Below are positions 8,941-15,918 of a DNA stretch of 26,136 bases, piece after piece. How positions within the stretch are numbered: the first letter of the stretch is position 1; each line of letters opens with the position of its first letter. The notes under the pieces were generated by a model. The model searched no databases. It was given only the letters and a program-made list of their open reading frames with translations, and was not told where the DNA came from. A program made the translations under genes and the position numbers. The DNA lies in the NCBI GenBank assembly GCA_036806345.1, contig DAIROT010000031.1, forward strand, positions 1 through 26,136, given 5' to 3'. Origin of the DNA: QHCF01 sp003244275. Lineage in GTDB: Bacteria; Actinomycetota; Acidimicrobiia; Acidimicrobiales; QHCF01.

Positions 8941-11378
8941 CCGGCGGAGGTGCTCTGGCCCGGGAGGATCCGATACGAATCGAACACGCTGTCCAAACGC
9001 TTGAGGGATCCCAGGACCGATTCCAGGTGACCGGGGTCGGCCAGCTCGAACTCGAAGCGCATCCGGCTCACTCGGTCAGCGTCGGTGTTGCTGGAGCAGG
9101 ACAAGATGTTGAAGTGGTGCTCAGCCAGCACCCGGGACACGTCCGCCAGCAGGCGAGAGCGGTCCAGCGCCCTCACCTCGATGGCCGCCACAAACGACCC
9201 GGACAGCTCCTGATCCCACTCCACTTCGATGAGGCGCTCCTTGGTGCCCCCGGCCAGAGATATGGCGTTGGCGCAGTCGGCCCGGTGGACCGAGACCCCC
9301 CTGCCCCTGGTCACGAAGCCCATGATCTCGTCTCCCGGTACCGGTGTGCAACACCGGGACAGGCGGATCATCACGTCGTCCAACCCCTCCACGTACACGC
9401 CGGCGGCCTGGCGTCGACTGGGACGCCGAGGTGTCCGGGCCGTGCTCGGCAGCTGTTCGTCGTGCTCGCCCCCCCGCAGCTCACGGGCCAGGCGCTGGGC
9501 CACCGACCGGCCAGAGACATGCCCCTCGCCGATGGCCGCATACAGGGCCTCCACGTCGAGATAGCTCATCGACTCGGCCAAGGCAGCCAGGGACGTCGAA
9601 GCCGCCAGCTTCTGGACCGGCAGCCCCTCCCGACGCAGCTCCTTGACCAGTTCCTCCTTCCCCGTCTCGATGGCGTCCTCCCGGCGCTCCCGGCTGAACC
9701 ACTGGCGGATCTTGTTGCGGGCCCGAGGGGTGGTCACCGTCTTCAGCCAGTCACGGGAGGGAGCGGCGGTGGGGGCTTTGGAGGTGACGACCTCGACGTT
9801 GTCGCCTGAGTCCAGGACGGAGTCGAGGGGAACCAGGCGGCCGTTGACCTTGGCCCCTATGCAGCGATGGCCAACCTCGGTATGGATGGCATACGCGAAG
9901 TCCACCGGGGTGGCGGCCGCCGGCAGGGTGATGACCTTGCCCTTGGGGGTGAAGACATACACCTCGTCCTGCTCCAGATCGAGCTTGAGGGTCTCCAGGA
10001 ATTCCGCGGGGTTGGGCGTCTCCTGCTGCCAGTCAGCGATTCGTTGCAACCAACCCATCTCGGCAGGGCCGCCTGGTCGAGGCTCGGCGCCGTTTGGGGC
10101 CTGGTCCACATGGCCGGTCCTGCCGGCGACCAGGGCTGACGAGCCACCCCTGCCCCCATGCGGGCCACCTGTGCCGGCTCTGCCCATGGGGCGGCCTCCC
10201 GGGCCAGTCCGGCTGATGGGCTGGCCTCCCGGGCCAGCCTTGCCCGTGGGCTGGCCTCCCGGGCCAGCCTTGCCCGTGGGCTGGCCTCCCGGAGCCCCCT
10301 TGTAATCCCAATGGGCGGCTATGCCGTACTCGGCACGGTGGTGCATCTCGCCCGTGCGGATCTGGACTTCGAGCGGCTTGGCCTGGGGACCCACCACAGT
10401 GGTGTGGATGGACTGATAAAGGTTGAACTTTGGCGTGTTGATATAGTCTTTGAATCGTCCCTGCACTGGGCTCCATATGGCATGAATAGAGCCCAAGGCA
10501 GCCCAGCAGTCGTTTTCGGTGGCCACCAGCACCCTTATGCCGACCAGGTCATAGATGTCGTCAAATTCCTTGGCCTTCACCACCATCTTCTCGTAGATGC
10601 TCCAGAAGTGCTTTGGCCTGCCGGTCACCTCGGCGACCACTCCCAGCATGCTCAGCTGCTCGCGGACGGACTCGATCACCTGGGCCAGGTAGATGTCCCG
10701 TTCGGGGGAGCGCAGGGCCACCATCTGCTCGATCTCTGCATAGCGCCGGGGATGCAGGGTGGCAAAGGCCAAGTCTTCCAGCTGCCACTTGATCTCCTCG
10801 ATCCCCAGGCGGTGGGCCAACGGGGCGTAGATGTCCAGCGTCTCCTGGGCGGTGCGGCGCTGTTTCGACTCCACCATGGCGGCGATGGTTCGCATGTTGT
10901 GCAGCCGGTCGGCCAACTTGATCATGAGGACCCGCCAGTCCTTGGCCATCGCCACCAGCATCTTGCGCATCGATGCCGCCTGTTGCTCCTCTTTGGATTC
11001 GAAATGGAGCCGATCCAATTTGGTGACGCCGTCCACTATCGCAGCCACTGCCGGGCCAAAATCAAGCGCCACCTGGTCCACCGAGAGCTCGGTGTCCTCC
11101 ACCGCGTCATGCAGGAGGGCGGCGGCAATGGTCACGTCATCCAGGCCCAGCTCGGCCACGACGGTGGCCACCGCCAAGGGATGACTGATGTACTCCTCAC
11201 CGGACTGGCGCAGCTGGCCGGCATGGGCCGCCTTGGCGACCTCGTAGGCCCGGATGATGAGGCTGGTGTCGGCCTTGGGCCGCCGGGCCAGGAACGCTCG
11301 GACGACGGGCGTGCTCGGTGTTACCGGCGCCACCTGGCGCCTCCACGGAAGGACCCGGTCAACGGTTGGGAGCGCCAA
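8937..11378 (-). CDS. relA: Bifunctional RSH protein (ppGpp synthetase/hydrolase)
   Basis: 813 aa long-form RelA/SpoT homologue controlling (p)ppGpp. The HD hydrolase domain has H66 in EYISHPLAVA, HDAVED at 90-95 and LADRLHNMRT, so hydrolysis should be intact. The synthetase has FDDIYDLVGIRVLV (272-285), the RFKD signature (308-311) typical of bifunctional enzymes, YQSIHTTV and EVQIRTGEMHHRAEYGIAAHW. TGS (VYVFTPKGKVITLP onward, about 475-540), a zinc-finger-like CCTPVPGD region and a C-terminal ACT domain follow. Between synthetase and TGS, residues 361-441 are a Gly/Pro-rich insertion of 10-residue repeats (AGPGGQPTGK). The start is TTG 11376-11378, supported by AGGGAGG five bases upstream. 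It lies 15 bases after apt. Named relA by actinobacterial custom; rel or spoT would be equally apt. Confidence 0.96.
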   Translation of the reverse strand: MALPTVDRVLPWRRQVAPVTPSTPVVRAFLARRPKADTSLIIRAYEVAKAAHAGQLRQSGEEYISHPLAVATVVAELGLDDVTIAAALLHDAVEDTELSVDQVALDFGPAVAAIVDGVTKLDRLHFESKEEQQAASMRKMLVAMAKDWRVLMIKLADRLHNMRTIAAMVESKQRRTAQETLDIYAPLAHRLGIEEIKWQLEDLAFATLHPRRYAEIEQMVALRSPERDIYLAQVIESVREQLSMLGVVAEVTGRPKHFWSIYEKMVVKAKEFDDIYDLVGIRVLVATENDCWAALGSIHAIWSPVQGRFKDYINTPKFNLYQSIHTTVVGPQAKPLEVQIRTGEMHHRAEYGIAAHWDYKGAPGGQPTGKAGPGGQPTGKAGPGGQPISRTGPGGRPMGRAGTGGPHGGRGGSSALVAGRTGHVDQAPNGAEPRPGGPAEMGWLQRIADWQQETPNPAEFLETLKLDLEQDEVYVFTPKGKVITLPAAATPVDFAYAIHTEVGHRCIGAKVNGRLVPLDSVLDSGDNVEVVTSKAPTAAPSRDWLKTVTTPRARNKIRQWFSRERREDAIETGKEELVKELRREGLPVQKLAASTSLAALAESMSYLDVEALYAAIGEGHVSGRSVAQRLARELRGGEHDEQLPSTARTPRRPSRRQAAGVYVEGLDDVMIRLSRCCTPVPGDEIMGFVTRGRGVSVHRADCANAISLAGGTKERLIEVEWDQELSGSFVAAIEVRALDRSRLLADVSRVLAEHHFNILSCSSNTDADRVSRMRFEFELADPGHLESVLGSLKRLDSVFDSYRILPGQSTSAG
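10141..10290. repeat. 30-base tandem repeat inside relA
   Basis: Two identical 30-base units at 10231-10260 and 10261-10290, preceded by progressively diverged units starting at 10201, 10171 and 10141. Each encodes ten residues of the AGPGGQPTGK type in the RSH linker. The gradient of divergence suggests stepwise duplication, with the newest copies nearest the synthetase domain. Confidence 0.9.
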
Positions 11379-11383
11379 ACTCG

Positions 11384-11390
11384 CCTCCCT
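11384..11390 (-). promoter_or_regulatory. Ribosome binding site deciding the relA TTG start
   Basis: AGGGAGG on the minus strand, five bases before TTG 11376-11378. It is one of the strongest Shine-Dalgarno matches in the window and favours the TTG start over internal GTG codons. It falls in the 15-base gap after the apt stop, consistent with relA being an internal operon gene. Confidence 0.6.
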
Positions 11391-11393
11391 CCC

Positions 11394-12023
11394 CTATCGC
11401 CCGGCGGCGGTCGGGCCGGTGGGGACGGCGCCGCTGGACGTCGGGCCGGTGGGGGCGGTGGGGGCGGTGGCCAGAACCGTCTGACTGTCGATCGACTCAT
11501 AGCGGATCAGTGAGACGACGACGTGATCGGCCAACCGCTGGCGACCGCCCAGCCCAGCCAGCTCAGCGATGACGCCCAGGCCGACCACCTGGGCGCCCAG
11601 CCGCTCCACCAGGGCAACAGCCGCCGCGGCCGTCCCCCCGGTCGCCAGGACGTCGTCCACCACCAGCACCGAGTCGCCCGGAACGAGGGCGTCGGAATGC
11701 ACTTCCAGGCAGTCGCTCCCGTACTCCAGGGCATACTGGCGGCTCTCGACCCGCCCGGGGAGCTTGCCCGCCTTGCGAACCGGCACGAACCCGGCGCCCA
11801 GGCAGTAGGCGACCGGCGCGGCCATGATGAAGCCACGGGCCTCTATACCCACCACCTTGTCAACCTGGCTGGCGGCGAAGTGGTCAACCAAGGTGTCCAC
11901 ACTGAAGCGCAGGGCGGCGGCATCGGCTAACAGCGGCGTCAGATCCTTGAATCCGATGCCGGGCCGCGGGAAGTCAGCGACGTCCCTGATGTGGCCTTTC
12001 AACCAGCTGGCGTCGGCGCCCAT
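11394..12023 (-). CDS. apt: Adenine phosphoribosyltransferase
   Basis: 209 aa; type I phosphoribosyltransferase converting adenine and PRPP to AMP (purine salvage, cytosol). It shows the family N-terminus IRDVADFPRPGIGFKDLTPLL, EARGFI, VPVRKAGKLPG, YALEYG and the PRPP-binding loop VLVVDDVLATGGTAAA. The catalytic part ends near VVVSLIRYES. The last ~28 residues are an Ala/Pro/Thr/Gly tail (TAPTGPTSSGAVPTGPTAAG) coded by a 30-base repeat and absent from typical Apt proteins. The start is ATG 12021-12023. It is separated from secF by 59 bases that hold a hairpin and a -10-like TACCCT, so it may have its own promoter as well as read-through from secDF. It is followed closely by relA, the standard actinobacterial pair. 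Confidence 0.96.
   Translation of the reverse strand: MGADASWLKGHIRDVADFPRPGIGFKDLTPLLADAAALRFSVDTLVDHFAASQVDKVVGIEARGFIMAAPVAYCLGAGFVPVRKAGKLPGRVESRQYALEYGSDCLEVHSDALVPGDSVLVVDDVLATGGTAAAAVALVERLGAQVVGLGVIAELAGLGGRQRLADHVVVSLIRYESIDSQTVLATAPTAPTGPTSSGAVPTGPTAAGR
11410..11454. repeat. 30-base repeat in the apt 3' end
   Basis: A 15-base block GTCGGGCCGGTGGGG recurs at 11410-11424 and 11440-11454, followed by two GGGGGCGGT units. It encodes the Ala/Pro/Thr/Gly tail of Apt and keeps the reading frame. Confidence 0.75.
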
Positions 12024-12030
12024 GGCTGCC

Positions 12031-12036
12031 AGGGTA
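12031..12036 (-). promoter_or_regulatory. Candidate -10 element for apt
   Basis: TACCCT on the minus strand with seven bases to the apt ATG and no Shine-Dalgarno. Same spacing as at ruvC, queA (GTG start) and pdxS. It suggests an internal leaderless promoter that would allow apt-relA to be expressed apart from secDF. Confidence 0.4.
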
Positions 12037-12058
12037 CCCGGCCCGACCGTCCCCCCAG

Positions 12059-12077
12059 GGCCAGCGGCGAGCTGGCC
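12059..12077 (-). terminator. Hairpin between secF and apt
   Basis: Perfect 7-base stem GGCCAGC/GCTGGCC with a 5-base loop. No T-run follows, so it is not a classic intrinsic terminator. It could attenuate read-through, mark an RNA processing site, or be incidental in GC-rich DNA. Confidence 0.35.
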
Positions 12078-12082
12078 GGGAG

Positions 12083-13672
12083 CTAATGGCGCCGCTTGCC
12101 CTTCTTGCGGGAGCGGGCCGGCGGCCGGCGGACCTGGCCGGTCGACTTGGGGGGTTGGCCACCGGCCGGACCGACCGCTCCCCCGCCGGCACCGTTGCCC
12201 CCAACCCGGCTGGCCTGGGTTGATTTCACCGGGTCCCCGGGTAATGCCTGATCGGTCGGCTCACTGATGCCTTGCCCTCCCGGAGCACGAGACCGGGCGC
12301 CACCCCCGGGTCGAAGCAGGACGGTCTCCGGGCCGCTGGGCCCGTTGCCCACAACCTGGTCGATCGAAGCGGCGCGCTCCGCCTCCCGGGCCGGGCTGGG
12401 TCTTCTGGACTGTCGATCTGCACGAGTGGTGGCAGCCGGACGGGTCCCCGACCTTTCCCCGGACGAGCCCGATCGGGATCCCGCTCTGGCTCCCGATACC
12501 CCTCTGGCCCCAGATCCTGGCCTGGCTCCGGACCCGGCCCTGGCCCTGGCCCCAGATCCTGGCCTGGCTCCGGCAGTCGCCCGGTCACCACCTGACCCCC
12601 CGCCTGCGGCCGCGGCTGCCGCTGGCGTAAGCAGGGTCAGAGCCTCGCCTCTGGCCTCCAAGCGCTGGCGGATGGCGACGTAGCGCGGCTCATGCTCCTT
12701 GAGGATGGCCAGGAGGGGCGATGCCACGAAGATGGACGAGTAGGCCCCGGTGGTAAGGCCGATGAACAGTGCCAGCCCGAACTCTCGCAAGGTGGTGGCC
12801 CCCAGGAACTCGGCTCCGATCACCAGCACCGAGAGGATGGGCAGGATGGCCACCAGGGAGGTGTTGATGGATCGCATCAGCACCTGGTTCATGGACAGGT
12901 TCACCGTGTCGGAGTAGGTGAGCTTCCCCGAGGTCCCTATTCCTCCCCTGGTGTTCTCCTGGACCCTGTCGAAGACCACGATGGTGTCGTAAAGGGAGTA
13001 CCCGAGGATGGTTAGGAATGCGACCACGGTGGCCGGTGTGACCTGGAAGCCCGACAGGGAGTAGATGCCGATCGTCACCAGGATGTCGTGGACCACCGCG
13101 GCAATGGCAGCCACCGCCATCTTCCACTCGAAGCGCAGGGTGATGTACAAGCTGATGCCCAAGAAGAACGCGACCAGGGCCTCCAGGGCCTTGTTGGTGA
13201 TGTTGCTACCCCAGGTGGGGCCCACATCGTTGATGCTGACGTCCGAGGGAGCCACGTGGGCCAGGGAGGCCAGCTTGGCGCTCACCTGCTGCTGGAGCTG
13301 GGTCCGGTGGACAGCCGATCCCGTGCGGGCTAGGTCAGCCTGCACCTCCAGGGTCCGGTTGGAGCCGTTGCCCAGGGTCGCCACGGTGGCCTCGGCGATG
13401 CCGAGCGATCCCAGTGCGCTGCGGGCCTGGGCCACACTTACCGTGGTGGTCGGCACCTGCCAGGAGGTACCGCCCCTGAAGTCGATGCCGAAATTGAGGC
13501 CCCTGGTGGCCAGCGACACCAAGCCGACCAGGATCACCACCGTCGAGATGGCAAACCAGATTCTCCGACGACCGATGAAGTTGAACGCCGTCTCACCCCG
13601 GTAGAGCCGGGACCAGATTCTGGGCCGCCGCGACCCCACCGGGACCGACACCGAGGTCGGAACCGCGCTCAC
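12083..13672 (-). CDS. secF: Protein translocase subunit SecF with long basic tail
   Basis: 529 aa inner-membrane subunit of the SecDF complex, which uses the proton gradient to assist protein export. TM1 follows FIGRRRIWFAISTVVILVG; the periplasmic loop begins GLNFGIDFRGGTSW; TM2-TM6 include ALEALVAFFLGISLYITLRFEWK, HDILVTIGIYSL, the signature YSLYDTIVVFDRVQENTR and LREFGLALFIGLTTGAYSSIFVA. The membrane core ends near KEHEPRYVAIRQRL (about residue 350). A further ~165 residues form a low-complexity Gly/Ala/Arg/Ser tail ending in RSRKKGKRRH, predicted cytosolic; actinobacterial SecF proteins often have a short basic tail, but this one is unusually long. The start GTG 13670-13672 overlaps the secD stop as GTGA. 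Confidence 0.96.
   Translation of the reverse strand: MSAVPTSVSVPVGSRRPRIWSRLYRGETAFNFIGRRRIWFAISTVVILVGLVSLATRGLNFGIDFRGGTSWQVPTTTVSVAQARSALGSLGIAEATVATLGNGSNRTLEVQADLARTGSAVHRTQLQQQVSAKLASLAHVAPSDVSINDVGPTWGSNITNKALEALVAFFLGISLYITLRFEWKMAVAAIAAVVHDILVTIGIYSLSGFQVTPATVVAFLTILGYSLYDTIVVFDRVQENTRGGIGTSGKLTYSDTVNLSMNQVLMRSINTSLVAILPILSVLVIGAEFLGATTLREFGLALFIGLTTGAYSSIFVASPLLAILKEHEPRYVAIRQRLEARGEALTLLTPAAAAAAGGGSGGDRATAGARPGSGARARAGSGARPGSGARGVSGARAGSRSGSSGERSGTRPAATTRADRQSRRPSPAREAERAASIDQVVGNGPSGPETVLLRPGGGARSRAPGGQGISEPTDQALPGDPVKSTQASRVGGNGAGGGAVGPAGGQPPKSTGQVRRPPARSRKKGKRRH
12504..12573. repeat. 42-base repeat in the secF tail
   Basis: A roughly 28-base block starting CTGGCCCCAGATCCTGGC recurs with a 42-base offset (near 12504 and 12546). 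The intervening CCTGGC-type hexamers are also repetitive. Read on the minus strand it codes Ala/Arg/Gly/Ser repeats in the cytosolic tail of SecF. 42 is a multiple of three, so the frame is kept. Confidence 0.75.
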
Positions 13673-15120
13673 GACCGGCTGCCGGTGGTGACGGGCGGGG
13701 CAGTGGGGGCGACGGGTCGGTCGGGGATGGCCAGTCCCCGGGCCACCCCTAGCCAGCGAGTCTCGGTGAACAAGCGGCTCTGGCCCAACAGGATGACCAG
13801 TGGCCGGGTGAACAGATAGGCGCTGGCCACGTCCAGCAGGGTGGAGAGACCCAGATAGAAGGCGAAGCCCTTCACCTGGGCCACGGAGAGCAGGTAGAGC
13901 AGGGCGGCCCCGATCAGCGAGACCAGGTCAGCGGCCAGGATGGTGCGAAAAGCGCGAGAAAATCCCTTGTCCACCGACGTGCGCACACTCCTCCCCGCCC
14001 TTACCTCGTCTTTCAGGCGTTCGAAGTACACGACATAGGAGTCCACCGTGATGCCCACCGAGACGATGAGACCGGTGACACCGGACAGATCCAGAGTCAG
14101 ACCCTGAGATACTCCGAGGAGGGACACGATGGCCCACAGCAGAGCGGCGGTGGTGACCAGGCCGAGCAACACAACGACACCGAAGGCCCGGTAGTAGACA
14201 ACGGTGTAGGCTAGGACAAGGGCCAGGCCGACCAGGCCGGCTATGAGCCCGGCCTGCAGGGACGACTTGCCCAGAGTGGGCGAGATGGTCTGCACCGTCT
14301 GCTGCTGGAGCTGGACGGGTAGGGCGCCGTAGCGAAGCTCGAGGGCCAGATTCTTGGCCTGCGCCTCGGTAAAGGTGCCAGTGATCTGACCCGACCCGTT
14401 GAAGCTCTGGGAGTTGATGGTAGGGGCGGACTCGACCAGGCCGTCGAGGACTATGCCGAGCTGCTTCTGGTAGGTGACCTTGGCGATGGAGTCGAAGGTG
14501 GCCGAGCCGGGACTGGTGAGGCCGAAGTTGATCTGCCAGGTCCCGTTCTGATTGAGGGCGGCATTGGCCGTCTTGATGATAGTCCCGCTGGCCAGGGCCG
14601 GCCCCAGTACCTCACGGCCACCGCCGCTGGCCGAGCTGACCGGAAGCACCACGGTGGCACTCGGCTTGTCCAGGCTTCGCGACGTGGTCGGCACCTGGGC
14701 CAGGTTGGCCGAGCAGCTGGGAGCCATCGGTGCGGGAGGCGGGGTTGCGGGGGAGGGAGGAGAGTAGGCCGGCGCCGGGCACAGCACCTGGCGGAACTCC
14801 AGCTGGGCCGTCTGGCCCACGATCTGGAGGGCCCGCTGAGCGTTCTTCACCCCCGGCAGCTGTACGACGATGTTGTCGCCCTGGCGCCCGATGTTGGGGT
14901 TGGCCACGCCCAGGCCGTCGACCCGGTTGCGGATAATGGCGATGGCCTGGTCCAGGGTGTCCATGGGAACGGGGTGGGCCGGCTTGTAGACGACCGATGC
15001 ACCGCCCTGGAGGTCGAGGCCCAGTTGAGGGGCGTAGCCGAGGGACATGGTGGCTGCCAGTGCCCCGAAGCAGACAACGAACGTCCCCAGTACATAGGCC
15101 CACAGGGTCGAGCGCTTCAT
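13669..15120 (-). CDS. secD: Protein translocase subunit SecD
   Basis: 483 aa RND-superfamily membrane protein, partner of SecF. TM1 is near residues 8-28, then the conserved LGLDLQGGASVVY, IIRNRVDGLGVANPNI and DNIVVQLPGV of the periplasmic P1 domain. A Pro/Ser/Ala-rich linker (PAPAYSPPSPATPPPAP) precedes the head region with LASGTIIKTANAAL, and TGTFTEAQAKNLALELRYGALPV. The C-terminal five TM segments carry LSGVTGLIVSVGITVDSYVVYFERLKDE, the SecD D..V...E.. proton-path motif, and RAFRTILAADLVSLIGAALLY. The ATG overlaps the yajC stop (ATGA) and the stop overlaps secF (GTGA), so yajC-secD-secF form one translationally coupled unit. Confidence 0.97.
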   Translation of the reverse strand: MKRSTLWAYVLGTFVVCFGALAATMSLGYAPQLGLDLQGGASVVYKPAHPVPMDTLDQAIAIIRNRVDGLGVANPNIGRQGDNIVVQLPGVKNAQRALQIVGQTAQLEFRQVLCPAPAYSPPSPATPPPAPMAPSCSANLAQVPTTSRSLDKPSATVVLPVSSASGGGREVLGPALASGTIIKTANAALNQNGTWQINFGLTSPGSATFDSIAKVTYQKQLGIVLDGLVESAPTINSQSFNGSGQITGTFTEAQAKNLALELRYGALPVQLQQQTVQTISPTLGKSSLQAGLIAGLVGLALVLAYTVVYYRAFGVVVLLGLVTTAALLWAIVSLLGVSQGLTLDLSGVTGLIVSVGITVDSYVVYFERLKDEVRAGRSVRTSVDKGFSRAFRTILAADLVSLIGAALLYLLSVAQVKGFAFYLGLSTLLDVASAYLFTRPLVILLGQSRLFTETRWLGVARGLAIPDRPVAPTAPPVTTGSRS

Positions 15121-15872
15121 GCGTCGCTGGCTGGCGGTTTGACCGCTCCGCCAGGGGCCGCTCCGCCAGGGGCCGCTCCGCCAGGGGCCGCTCCGCCAGG
15201 GGCCGCTCCGCTCGGGGCCGCTCCGCCAGGGGCCGCTCCGCCAGGGGCCGCTCCGCTCGGGGGCGTCTCATCCGGGGGCGTCTCATCCGGGGCTGCTCCG
15301 CCCGGGCCTGCTCCGCCCGGGGCTGCTCCCGGCGGTGATTCCGATTCGCCCTCCTTCGGCGCCGGCGGTTGTGCTTGCCTGGCTTGGCCGTTGGGGATCT
15401 GACGCTCGGCTGATCCAGGAGAACCGACCGCCTCGGTCGGATCCTCCAGGGCCGCCTGGTGCCTCTCCGGTCCGCCCGCCGGATCACCGGGAGCCTCCGG
15501 AGCAGGGCGATCCCCCAGCCCAGGAACGGATTCGGTGGCGGGCTCGGGTCCCCCCACGGCGCCACCCGGGTCCCACTCCGACACCATGTCGTCTGGGTCC
15601 ACGCCCGCAGGTGGCGAGTCGCGCTCTGTCAGACGGCGGGCCAGGGACTGGCGCAGGAACACGATGGTCACGCCCGGGGCCACCTCCAACCACATCCGTT
15701 CCAAGTCGAGGGCGGTCACCGTGCCGAATACTCCTCCCGCAGTGACCACTTCCTCCCCCACCGACAGCTCGGAGAGCAACCGCTTCTGCTGGCTGGCCCG
15801 CCGTTGCTGCGGCCGGATCAGAAGCAGGTAAAAGACAACAGCGAGAATGGGTAGGAGGATCAGAGAGTTCAT
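15117..15872 (-). CDS. yajC: YajC preprotein translocase subunit with repeat tail
   Basis: 251 aa, about twice the usual YajC length. Residues 1-90 are a normal YajC: N-terminal TM helix NSLILLPILAVVFYLLLI, then RPQQRRASQQKRLLSELSVG, EEVVTAGGVFGTVTAL and WLEVAPGVTIVFLRQSLA. The remainder is an acidic then Gly/Ala/Pro-rich cytosolic tail, ending in about thirteen pentapeptides of the PGGAA type coded by a 15-base tandem repeat. YajC associates with SecDF-YidC. The start is ATG 15870-15872, with a purine-rich GGGATGGA upstream. 46 bases separate it from tgt, so queA-tgt-yajC-secDF may be one transcript as in many bacteria. Confidence 0.95.
   Translation of the reverse strand: MNSLILLPILAVVFYLLLIRPQQRRASQQKRLLSELSVGEEVVTAGGVFGTVTALDLERMWLEVAPGVTIVFLRQSLARRLTERDSPPAGVDPDDMVSEWDPGGAVGGPEPATESVPGLGDRPAPEAPGDPAGGPERHQAALEDPTEAVGSPGSAERQIPNGQARQAQPPAPKEGESESPPGAAPGGAGPGGAAPDETPPDETPPSGAAPGGAAPGGAAPSGAAPGGAAPGGAAPGGAAPGGAVKPPASDA
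15143..15337. repeat. 15-base tandem repeat in yajC (about 13 units)
   Basis: The plus-strand unit CCGCTCCGCCAGGGG is exact at 15143, 15158, 15173, 15188, 15218 and 15233. Variants with CTCGGGG lie at 15203 and 15248, GCGTCTCATCCGGGG occurs twice at 15263 and 15278, and more diverged copies run from 15293. It is the longest repeat array in the window and lies wholly within the yajC reading frame. Confidence 0.97.
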
Positions 15873-15918
15873 CGGCTGGTTCCATCCCGTGGTGGACGGC
15901 CCCAGGTTAGCCCACCAG

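Noticed and set aside
15143..15337. CRISPR-like array of short repeats in yajC
   Set aside because: Units are 15 bases, directly abutting with no spacers, and lie in frame in a recognisable YajC gene. It is a coding minisatellite.
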